A stretch of 36,289 nt of DNA from Poteriospumella lacustris (taxonomy: Eukaryota > Sar > Chrysophyceae > Chromulinales > Dinobryaceae), in NCBI GenBank assembly GCA_008000375.1, contig SMOI01000313.1:1-36289 (forward strand), given 5' to 3'. The notes beneath the pieces were generated by a model. The model was not told where the DNA came from, searched no databases, and saw only the letters and a list, made by a program, of their open reading frames with translations. Made by a program: the position numbers and the translations under genes. Below, piece after piece: positions 18,601 through 27,949 of this stretch. Position 1 is the first letter of the stretch, and every line of letters starts with the position of its first letter.

Positions 18601-19476
18601 GGCCGCGACACGAACGCGATCGACGACGCGCTGCCGTTCATCCTCAACGTGCTGCTGGCGCAGGCCTTCGCGCTGGGCGGCGCCGTGGCGCTGATGGTCG
18701 CCAACGACGTCGCCATCGTCGCCGTGCTCGCGCTCGTCGCCGTCGCGTACTTCCGCCTGCAGCGCTTCTACCGCCGCTCGTCGCGCGAGTTCCGCCGCCT
18801 CGACTCGGCGCACCGGTCGCCCGTCTACGCCGCGTTTCAGGAGGTCGCGTCGGCGCGGCGTCGGCGGCGCTGGCCGCGTCCGCGACGGCGGCGGCGTCGT
18901 CGGCCGCCGCGGCCGCCGCGCCGGGCGTCACGATCCGCGCGCTGCGCCACCAGCTGGCGCCGCGCCTGCGCCGCCGCTTCCGCCGCGCGCTGGACGCGTC
19001 GCTGCGCGTGACGCTGGCGCAGAACGTGGCGTCGCTGTGGCTGTCGGCGCGGCTGCAGTGCCTCGGCGCGGCGGTGACCGCGGCGATGGCGCTGTCGATC
19101 CTCGCGAACCGCGTGGCGCACGTGCTGCCGCTGTCGCCGGCGCTGGCGGGGCTCTCGCTGCTGTACGCGGCGGGGCTCGTGAACAGCCTCAACGGCTGCG
19201 TCAACGCCGCCGTCGAGACGGAGCAGGAGATGGTCGCCGTCGAGCGCGTCGTCGCCTACGTCGACGCCTTCGCCGCGCCGCCGCCGCCGCTGCGCCCGCC
19301 GCGTCGAAGGCCGTCGACGGCCGCGCGACGAGCGTCGCCAGCGTCAGCGGCGGAGGCGGAGGCGGCGGCCCGCGCAGCGTCAGCGGCAGCGGCGGCCTGA
19401 GCCTCGCGACGCTGCAGCGCGCGTCGCAGCCGCCGGCGACGTACGCGGCGCTGCCGCCCGACGACGCCGCCGGCCT

Positions 19477-19529
<53 letters not shown>

Positions 19530-20908
19530 CCGACGCGACGGCGAAGGCGCCGCGCCGCAGCCGCAGCGGCGACGGACGCTCCGCAGCGGCGCGGCGCTGC
19601 TGCGGCGCCTGCGACGCGGACCCCGACGACGATGACGACGCCGCCGACGACGACGACGACGACGGCGGCGGCTGCTGCTGCTGTCGCCGCCGTCGCGACG
19701 GGGCGCGGCGCTGGAGCAGCGTCGGCAGCGCGTCGACGTGGTGGCCGCTGCCGAGCGACGCGGACGGCGGCGGCGGCGACGACGATGCGCTGACCGCGTC
19801 GCTCGTCGACGGCGACGTCTTCGACCACAGCGACGCCGTCGACGCGCCGCTGCCCTCCACCGGCACCGGCACCGGCACCGCCGCCGCCGCCGCCTTCACC
19901 TTTGTCAACCCCATGCAACAGCAACTTCAACTTCAACAGCAACTGCAACAGCCGGCGGCTGCGGCTGCGCTGCGGCCGGAGCGGTCGATGGCACCGGCGG
20001 CCAGCGGCGGCGGCGGCGATGGCGACGACGACGGCGGCGGCATCGCGACGGAGATCAATCCGCTGTTCGCGCAGCGCCTGTCGCCCGCGGCGCTGTCCGC
20101 CGGCCTCGTCTTCGCGCAGGTGTCGCTGCGCTACGGCGCGGGCCCCGCGGAGGGGGCCGCGGCGCCCGTCGACGCGCTGCGCCGCGTGTCGTTCGCGCTG
20201 CAGCCGGGTCAGCGCCTCGCGGTCGTGGGCCGCTCGGGCGCGGGGAAGTCGTCGCTGGTGCGCTGCCTGCTGGCGCTGCAGGCGCCGCACGCGGGGTCGG
20301 TGCGCTTCCTCGGCCGCGACCTGCGCGCGATCGAGCCGCGCGCGCTGCGGCGCCGCCTCATCGCGACGGTGGCGCAGAAGCCGCTGCTGTTCAGCGCGTC
20401 GCTGCGCTTCAACCTCGACCCCTACGGCCGCTACGCCGGCGCCGACGACGTCCTCTGGCGCGCGCTGCAGGAGACGGGCTTCCTCGCGACGCTGACGACG
20501 GCCGACGCCGCCACCGACGCCGCGGCGGACGTGTCGCCGGCCTACGCGTCGACGGGCGCGGCGGGGGGCGCGGCGCGGTGCCAGTCGATGGCGGAGGTGG
20601 CGGCGCTGCTGGACAGCGAGGTGAGCGAGGGCGGCGCGCGCCTGTCCGCGGGGCAGTGCATGTTGCTCTGCGTGGCGCGCGCGCTGCTGCAGCGCGCGCG
20701 GCTGCTGGTGCTGGACGAGGTCGGCGCGGCGCTGGACCGCGCGTCCTACGTACAGGTGCTGCGCGCCGTGCAGCGCTACTGCGCGCAGACGCCGCAGGTG
20801 ATGGTCCTGGCCGTGTGCCACCGCCTCGAGGAGGTGCGCGAGGTGGGGCTCATGACGCACCGACTGACGCTGGCGGACGGCGAGGCGGTCGACTTCCGCG
20901 CCATGTGA
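15612..20908 (+). CDS. ABC transporter, subfamily C (MRP-like) full transporter, reading frame broken three times
   Basis: A full-size ABCC exporter read in four frame blocks: 15612 to about 17400, about 17500 to 18845, about 18860 to 19290, and about 19300-20908. TMD1 is about 15950-16900 (SASPLILGALVSYL, LDVKLKLQSAI, DVEQVANFA). NBD1 has Walker A GRTGSGKT near 17250, signature LSGGQRLRVGVARAL at 17674, and Walker B VVLLDDPFAALD with Asp in place of the catalytic Glu, normal for ABCC NBD1. TMD2 is about 18240-19240 with RSPVYAAF and TIRAL. NBD2 has Walker A GRSGAGKSS near 20228, signature LSAGQ at 20642 and Walker B LLVLDEVGAALD. Between TMD2 and NBD2 is a long low-complexity linker with (SDD)n, poly-Asp, Cys-rich and Gln-rich runs. 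Break 2 lies between two conserved motifs with no splice acceptor, so at least that one is a true indel. Sequencing error or pseudogene cannot be separated from this sequence. ABCC assignment is secure; the substrate is unknown. Confidence 0.85.
19478..19522 (+). repeat. AGCGACGAC tandem repeat in the ABCC linker
   Basis: Five perfect 9-base units, then a degenerate sixth. They encode SDDSDDSDD in the linker between TMD2 and NBD2. Such slippage-prone DNA is common in this linker and could underlie nearby indels. Confidence 0.9.
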
Positions 20909-22612
20909 CCCCCTCCCCCTCCCCCTCCCCCTGCCGCTGCCGCTGCTGCTGGCACCGCTCGTGCGCGTATGCAATGGCGACCGCTGCGGTGGCGGAGCGG
21001 CCTTCGCCGCCCGCCGCAGCGTCGGCGCACCGCCCGCAGTGCTCCGCCAACTGAATCCGCCCGCGCACGGTTAGCGGTCACAGCCGCTGCCACCGCAGTG
21101 GCTGCTGCTCTATGCTGCCAAGTGCTAGGTCGCAGCTGCCAGACAGGTATCCGTCCCAGGCGGCGGTGGCGGCTGGCAGCGTGCGCTTATGCGGCTGCTG
21201 CGACGCTCGCCGACAGGGAAACCGACTCGGCGGTGAGACGATGAAGCCTGTGTACGACTGTATGTGCTGCGCTGTCCACAGGTGGCCCTGTGCGGCACGA
21301 GGAGCGGCCGCGGGGTCGTTTTTCTCTCGGATCCGGAGGGCCGACCCCGCTCAGGTGTCGTTTTCGCGTCGTTGGCGGCGTGTTTTGACGTCTCGGCATG
21401 AGCTCCGGCCGGAACAAATGCTACCAATCTATGCATCTGTACACGGGACATCTAACGAAAGTAGTCGTTCGGGTGGCTGACGAGTATTGCCAGAGTTCTA
21501 GCCGTTCTCCTGGACCAAAACTTTCACGAATCAAAATTTCGCCGGTTATTTTCGATGGAACTCAACGGAAACGTCGTAGAAAAGTGTAATTTTCAATGAT
21601 ATTGATACATCTATTGCTAGCCTACATGGCAGTATGTTTTTCTAAATTTTTCTCTCATGGGTTCGTGATATTCGGTCGCTGCAATGGTTGTGTCGTCGGC
21701 TGACATCGAACGATTTCGGTCGATGTTTGACCTACTCCATAGACGAAATCTCCGAGAATTATTGCAGACATATCAATGCAAGCCATGTAAGTATGTGTAA
21801 TCGGCGCATTTGCAAACTTAGCGCGGTAATTGCGCCCGAAGGAAGGTCAAATACCTGCACAAACAGCCCGCCCACCTCGAAACCTATTTAGTGGGCGGCT
21901 TTTGGCAACTTTACCTGAAGTACTGTGCCAAAAGTTCCCCCACAACAACGTTTCAAAGACCATAAAGAAGCTTGAGACAGAAGGTCTCTTCAAAATACCC
22001 CAGAACGGGCGATATATCGAGGAGAAAGGCGCTAGATTGGAATGACGCCGAAGTCTGGGATGGGTGTGTCTGGGTCCGTTGGGATGCGTCGTCGTCATCA
22101 TGCGCTGTATGGGTGTCCGGATGTTCGGATCCCTGTTTCATACGACGATTCAACGCGGTGTTGGGCGATACTCAAACTGTATTGCATCTGAGTATCGTAT
22201 CCGGGTATTCCGCATGTATGTGCACTGGTAAAGCGAAGTCACTTGAACGTTGAAGATGCGGCGGGGGCGACGGGAGTGGCCCTCGAGAGACTGGCGGCGG
22301 CGACACGGCCTCCCCGCTGGCACTGCACTGCGCGTGCCGCACCCCCTCAGATTCGACGACCCAGACCGTCTGGGCGTCTGGGCGACCGCCGTCCGTCGAC
22401 GTCACCGTCGGTCTTGCGCAGAGGCTCTGCGAGCGATGGCGGGGTGGCCTGCGTGTGTCGGCGGCGCGGCAGGACGGCGAATCTTTGTCGCCGACGATGT
22501 TCCGACCACCGCGCCTTCTTCAGCTTGCAGTTCGCGATCGACCGGCCACTTTCAATACGACTCCTGGTGTCTGTGTTGCTTCCCTCCATTGGCTGTTCAA
22601 CTCCTGTGCAGA
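20909..22612. other. Long gene-poor interval, ABCC to SCOT
   Basis: About 1.7 kb. The first 400 bases are GC-rich and the part from about 21390 to 22250 is distinctly AT-richer. The last 360 bases are GC-rich again and lead into the SCOT start. It contains a small inverted repeat (21867-21897: CCGCCCAC / GTGGGCGG). An open frame on the plus strand, about 21830-22045, is of unknown meaning. CCATTGG near 22586-22592 could be a CCAAT box for SCOT. I recognise no transposon termini, RNA gene or conserved protein here. Confidence 0.5.
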
Positions 22613-24161
22613 ATGCTCTCCAAAACCTCTTTCCGTCGCTTGGCTCGTCGCAGCCTGGGCACCGTCCTCGCCAATTCCACTGGCAAGGTGTACCCCACTG
22701 CTGCCGCTGCTGTCAGCGACATCCCCTCTGGCTCTAAGCTGTTGGTCGGTGGTTTCGGTCTGTGCGGCATCCCCGAGAACCTGATCGCCGCCCTGAAGGA
22801 GACCGGCGTCAAGTAAGTGCCACCCGCCGCTGCACCCTCGCCGCCCCTCATTGAAGTTGCCGTGTTTCTCGCGTAGCAACTTGACCTGTGTGTCGAACAA
22901 CGCCGGCGTGGACGACTTCGGCCTGGGCCAGCTGCTGCAGACCAGCCAGGTGAAGCGCATGATCTCGTCGTACGTGGGCGAGAACAAGCACTTCGAGAAG
23001 CAGTACCTCACCGGCCAGCTGGAGGTCGAGCTCACGCCCCAGGGCACCCTCGCCGAGCGCCTCCGCGCCGGCGGAGCGGGCATCCCCGCCTTCTACACGC
23101 CCACGGCGTACGGCACCGTCATCGAGGAGGGCGGCTTCCCGATCAAGTACAACGCCGACGGCTCCGTCGCCATCCAGTCCGAGCGCCGCGAGACGCGCGC
23201 CTTCAATGGCCGCAACTACGTCCTGGAGGAGGCCATCACGGGCGACTTCGCGCTGATCAAGGGCTGGAAGGCGGACACGGCGGGCAACGTCGTCTTCCGC
23301 TCGACGGCGCGCAACTTCAACCCCGACTGCGCCAAGGCCGCCAAGGTCGCCATCGTCGAGGTCGAGGAGATCGTCGAGCCCGGCGTGCTGACGCCCGACG
23401 AGATCCACCTGCCGGGCATCTACATCGACCGCGTCGTCAAGGGCGCCAAGTTCGAGAAGCGCATCGAGAAGCTGACGGTGGCGGGCGCCGGCCCCGGCAA
23501 AGCCGACGCCAACCGCGACCGCATCGTGCGCCGCGCCGCCCGCGAGTTCCAGGACGGCATGTACGTCAACCTGGGCATCGGCATGCCCACGCTGGCGAGC
23601 AACTTCATCCCCGCGGGCATGCGCGTCGAGCTGCAGTCGGAGAACGGGCTGCTGGGCATGGGCCCGTACCCGCAGCCCGGCCAGGCGGACGCCGACCTCA
23701 TCAACGCCGGCAAGGAGACCGTCTCCTACCTGCCCGGCTCCTCCATCTTCTCCTCCTCCGAGTCCTTCGCGATGATCCGCGGCCGCCACGTCGACCTGAC
23801 GATCCTCGGCGCGCTGCAGGTGGCGGCGAACGGCGACCTGGCGAACTGGATCATCCCGGGCAAGATGGTGAAGGGCATGGGCGGCGCCATGGACCTCGTC
23901 TCCTCCGGCAACCGCGTCGTCGTGACCATGGAGCACACCGCCAAGGGCGGCGCGCACAAGATCCTGTCGAAGTGCTCGCTGCCGCTGACGGGCCGCGCGG
24001 TCGTCGACCTGATCATCACCGAGCTGGCCGTCTTCGAGGTCGACGCCGTCAAGGGCCTCACCCTCGTCGAGTTCGCCGAGGGCGTCTCCGTCGAGGAGAT
24101 CCGCGCCAAGACCGGCGCGCCCTTCCACGTGTCCGACTCGCTCAAGCCCATGCTGCAGTAA
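22613..24161 (+). CDS. OXCT1: Succinyl-CoA:3-ketoacid CoA-transferase, mitochondrial
   Basis: Moves CoA from succinyl-CoA to acetoacetate in the mitochondrial matrix, the key step of ketone-body use. Exons 22613-22812 and 22877-24161 (intron 64 nt, GTAAGT...GCGTAG, phase 2) give 494 residues with both transferase halves fused, as in eukaryotes (human OXCT1 about 520). The presequence is basic and Ser-rich ([16 protein letters not shown]). The alpha-like half carries [14 protein letters not shown] and [15 protein letters not shown]. The beta-like half starts near [22 protein letters not shown] and holds the catalytic glutamate (residue about 322) in [16 protein letters not shown] and [11 protein letters not shown] follow. 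The ATG at 22613 was chosen because it starts the targeting peptide; the open frame upstream to 22250 has no family match. Exon 2 uses almost only G/C at third positions, exon 1 does not. Confidence 0.98.
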
Positions 24162-24385
24162 GCGCCGCCGCACCGCACCGCACCGCGCGGGCCCCGCGCC
24201 CGTCGACCGCGGCCGGCCGCCTCCGCCGTCCGCCGGCCGTTTCGTTTATTTCGCACCAGTTTTGCCGCCGCGGCGCCTGTGTTCTTCGTTTGCGTCACGG
24301 CGCAGCGCGCTCGCTCATCATTGTAAATCACATTACGTCGTCGCACTGAGACCAGCGCTGCAGCTACACGCCCCGCGGGCGGCCG
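24162..24385. terminator. Shared 3' region of convergent SCOT and WAVE genes
   Basis: 224 bases between two stops. TTGTAAAT at 24321 is a candidate UGUA element for SCOT. TTTATT at 24245-24250 reads AATAAA on the minus strand, about 140 nt beyond the WAVE stop. Usage is inferred. Confidence 0.4.
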
Positions 24386-27087
24386 TCAGAAGGAGAACTG
24401 CGACTCGTCGTCGGAGCCGTCGGAGTCGTCCGACTCGCTGCCGGCGATGTCGCGGCGGTTGGCCAGCAGCCGCTGGATGGCCTCGTTCTGCCGCGCGGCC
24501 GTGACCTTGACGCGGTCCTGCGCCGACACGTGGCGCAGCTGCTGGCCGGCCTTGATGGACTGCAGGATGTTGGAGCGCAGGTCGGGCGTCTTCGCCTTCA
24601 TCACCTCCGCCGGGTCCACCTTGCGCAGCGCCGGCGCGCCCGACCGGATCGAGTCCAGCACCGTGTTGCCCAGCGCCGACTTCAGCTGCTTCACCGGCGG
24701 CGGCGGCGGCGGCCCACGCTGCTGCGGCTGCGGCGCCGGTGGCTGCGCCGGCTGCGACGGCGGCTGCTGCGCGGCGGGCGGCGGAGGCGGCGTCGGGCGG
24801 CTCGCGCTGGACGGCGGCGGGGGCGGCGGGCGACCGCCCTGCGGCTTCTGCGGCGGGGGCGGCGGTGGACCGCGCTGCGACGACGGCCGGCGACGGTCGC
24901 CCGGCGGCTCGTCGTCGTCCTCGTCGTGCGACGGCGGCGGACCGTCGTCGTCGTCGACGTCGTCGTGGTCGTCGTCGGGCGGCGCATCGTCGCCGTCGCC
25001 GTCGAAGTCGTCGCCGTCGCTCGGCCGCAGCGCGCGCTCATCGTCGCCGTCGGCGTCGTCATCGTCGAGCGCGTCCGGCCGCCGCTCGTCGCGGTCGCTG
25101 CCGACGCTCGACCGTTTCGCGTTGGTCGCGCCGCTGGCGTCCGACCGCTGCGACAGGCGGCGCGTGCTGCTCGCGGCGCTGAGGCTGCGTCCGCGCGGCG
25201 CCGCGTCGACCTCGAGCGCCGCGAGCTCATCGCGCGGCACCGTGCGGTAGTCGGCGCCCAGCAGCGACTGCAGCAGCGCCTCTTCGGCGTTGGGCTGCGC
25301 CGCGGCGGCAGCGTCGCCGGCGAAAGCGTCGCGATCGGCGGCGTCGTCGTCGGAGCCGCGGCGCTTCGGCGCGACGACCGACGCGGCGAAGAGCACCGAC
25401 GAGCGCTTCCGCGCGGCGGTGACCGGTCGAGCGATCGCCGCCGGCTGCGCGCTGCTGCTCGACTCGACGTCCGCCGCCGCGTCGCGGTCGCTGCCGCCCT
25501 TCGGCGGCGGGGCGGGCGGCGCGACCAGCGCGCTGAGCGGCGAGTGCTGCCGCTTCGTCGGCAGAATGGACACCGGGCGGTGGTCGTCTGCGCCCGCCGC
25601 GTCGGCGAAGTCGCTGGGCTTCGCCTGGAACCTGCTGGCGTATTTGTTGGCGACGAGCTGCTGCTGCTGGCGGCGCCGCTTGGCCGCCGCCGCGGCCGAC
25701 GACGACGACGCGAGCAGCTCCGGCGCGTCGAGGTCGTCGCGGCGCGGCGCCAGGAGACTCGTGTGCGGCGCCTCGGCGGCCTCGCCGACCGAGAGCGGAC
25801 TGGTGGCCGTCACGGCGCTGACGTGCAGCCCATCGACCGACGGCTCCGGCGTCTGCTGCGCCGGCCGCCCGTGCGGCAGCTGAATCGTCACCGTCGTCGG
25901 CCGCGTCGCCGCCGCCGTGTGGCTCGCCAACGACGCCGTGTCCCACTGCGCGTTCGCCTGCGCCACTGCGTCATCAGAGACAGCAGGCGCAGCGCGCGGC
26001 TTGTCGCTGGCGCCGGGTGCGGCGAGGGCGGCGGGGACGCTGGCGCCGGGCGCGGCGTCCTTGTCCTTGCGGAAGAGGCCGAAGACCTTCTGCATGCCGC
26101 CCTTCCTCTTCTTCTGCGCGGCACGGGACACAGGCGGTGACCCGACGGTCGGGGTGAGGGGCAGATGGCGGGCAGCGGTCGTACCTGTGGCGCCTCGGCG
26201 GCGGTGGCGGTGGCGCCGGCGTCGTCGGCCTCGGGCTCCGGCGAGTCGGCGAAGAGCTTCGCGGCGGCGGTCGACACGGGCCGACCGGGCGCGGCCGCGT
26301 TCTTCGCGTCGTCAGCTGCGATGCTGGTGAAGTGTGTCTTCACCGACACCGGCGGAGCCAGCGCCTGGTCCGCCGACGCGACGGAGCCGGCGCCGAGTTG
26401 GGAGGGCCGCGGACTGGTCTTGTCGAGCAGCTTCATCGACGTCGGCCGGCCGATGAACGACTTCGTGCGGATCTTCTGCGACTCCATCAGCTTGCGCTTC
26501 TTCTCTTTCTTCTGCAGCTTCTTCAGGGCCTTGTTGGCGCGGCGCAGTAGCTTGGCCCGCTCCTGTTTGAAGAGCTCGGCGCGCAGCCACTCCTGGAAGA
26601 AGTAGCCGGGGAACGAGAAGAACTGGAACAGGTCGTCGCCGACGATGTTCTCCAGGCGCCACAGCTGCGGTGGTTCGCGGCACAGCTTGTACTGGGCTTT
26701 GACCGCGGAGTAGTTGCTGGCCTTGATGAAGAGCGGCGGGATGGTCACCTGTCGCTTCTTGAAGTACTTCTGGCTGTAGCTGATCACGTTGCTCTCCGGC
26801 TGCAATTCCAGGCGTCGCATGCCCTTTTCTACCTCCACCAACTTTTTAACCGCGGAATCAGTGCGATTCGCAACGATGCTCGCCCGCTCGTTGATGTCCT
26901 CCAGCATCACACTCAGGTTGCTGAAGGTCTCCATGGCGATGGCCGAGAGCATTGTGAGCTTCTTCATTGTTCCCAGCAATCGACTGAAATTTGCCGTTGG
27001 AAGATCGATGGGCGATTCATTTTCCAGGAGCTGATCAGGGTTCGCCAGGTCTGCGTTGTGGATAAGTATTCGTTTGGGTAGCGGCAT
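24386..27087 (-). CDS. WAVE/SCAR family actin nucleation-promoting factor
   Basis: Subunit of the WAVE regulatory complex that activates Arp2/3 downstream of Rac. Exons (minus) 27087-26185 and 26113-24386 (intron 71 nt, GTACGA...GCGCAG, phase 0) give 876 residues. The WAVE homology domain fills the N-terminus, starting MPLPKRILIHN, with a coiled-coil (METFSNLSVMLEDINERASI). A Lys/Arg-rich region follows (ANKALKKLQKKEKKRK, about 185-215). The middle is low-complexity Ala/Asp/Ser. A poly-Pro stretch (GPPPPPPQKPQGG) lies about 700-780. The C-terminal output module has two WH2 motifs (VLDSIRSGAPALRKV and SNILQSIKAGQQLRHV), a central region (AIQRLLANRRDI) and an acidic tail. The tail ends DDESQFSF: no Trp, where WAVE/WASP proteins nearly always have one. 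I chose the start at 27087 because the family begins MPL.KR; an in-frame ATG nine codons upstream exists. The presence of WAVE argues for Arp2/3-driven motility or phagocytosis. Confidence 0.93.
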
Positions 27088-27491
27088 ACTGATTCGCCCT
27101 CCAGAGTGAGGCAAGTGTGGATGTGGCTGGCTTTATGCAAGGCGTAGTCGCTCGGTTCACAGATACGCCGAATCTCTCAAGCAGCCCACAGCGCCACGGT
27201 AAACCATAAAATAATGTGATCGAGGCTCAGGTCCAACGGGTCGGATCGGATCTTCGACGAGGACGCGGACGACGACGACGACGATGAAGCGTTTCGGTTT
27301 TGTTTGGCAGTGGACGCTTGGCCAATCCCAAATACCCCAACGGCCAACTCAGTCCTCAACGACGCACAGATTTTTGAAGGTTCAGGAAATATATAAATAA
27401 AGAGAGCGACGGTGCGATTACTAGATCTTCGACAGATGGTTCGTAAAGGTAAAGACAAACACGGCCTCTGAAAAAAATGCAAAAAGAGATG
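27088..27491. other. WAVE promoter side and spacer to tRNA-Val(CAC)
   Basis: 404 bases upstream of WAVE, which is on the minus strand. It includes a short (GAC)n run near 27266-27285 and A-rich stretches at 27361-27402. No gene seen. Confidence 0.5.
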
Positions 27492-27563
27492 TACTCTCAC
27501 TGGGAGTCGAACCCAGGTCTGGACAGTGTGAATGTCCTGTACTAACCGTTATACGATGAGAGC
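27492..27563 (-). tRNA. tRNA-Val (anticodon CAC)
   Basis: The minus strand folds into a 72-nt cloverleaf with no intron. The acceptor is GCTCTCA/TGAGAGT (first pair G-U). The D arm has ACGGTTAGTA, the anticodon stem GGACA/TGTCC has loop TTCACAC (anticodon CAC), and the T arm is CTGGG-TTCGACT-CCCAG. The discriminator is A; CCA is not encoded. A T5 run at 27481-27485 (minus strand) follows as pol III terminator. Valine is assigned from the anticodon only. Confidence 0.92.
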
Positions 27564-27949
27564 GCGGTGACGATTGCAGGAACCTATGTTATAGAAAGAA
27601 CATTAATGCATGGGCTTGAACCAGTTTGTGACTTTATATCATACAGTATGTATTCCGAAGGACATGATGCTGCCTACATCTCAAAGCGACGAAGGTTCTC
27701 ATCAGTTTGGTTGTACTGTAACTCTCACGTGTAGTGAGAATGTGCCCGGTGTCCGAACTTACCGAGCAGCGAGCCCAGCGATCATCGTCATCATGTCCGA
27801 GGAAATCGCCGGCGGTGGCGGAGGAGGAGGCACTTGCCATTGGACCATAGTTGGTTAACACCAGCCACACCTTTTCACACGGTCACCCTTCGGTTCAGAA
27901 AAGCACTCTAATACTTTCCTTTAAGAGACCGGTACCGGGAGTGTGAGAA
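27564..27949. other. Spacer, tRNA-Val(CAC) to oxygenase gene
   Basis: 386 bases, moderately AT-rich. It should hold the promoter of the gene at 27950. A short G-rich run (GGCGGTGGCGGAGGAGGAGG) lies near 27811. No gene recognised. Confidence 0.5.

Noticed and set aside
18788-18840. Intron ending TTTCAG at 18840 to explain ABCC frame break 2
   Set aside because: It would delete the conserved RSPVYA motif and the donor is poor.
19256-20974. Minus-strand open frame of 572 codons
   Set aside because: Antisense of the ABCC linker and NBD2, which carries Walker A, LSAGQ and Walker B on the plus strand.
22613-24161. SCOT as a recent bacterial acquisition
   Set aside because: It has a mitochondrial presequence, a spliceosomal intron and the fused two-domain form normal in eukaryotes.
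22848-24173. Minus-strand open frame of 441 codons
   Set aside because: Antisense of SCOT exon 2, an unambiguous plus-strand gene.
24530-26140. Plus-strand open frame of 536 codons
   Set aside because: Antisense of WAVE exon 2; almost entirely Arg/Val/Leu/Gly low complexity.
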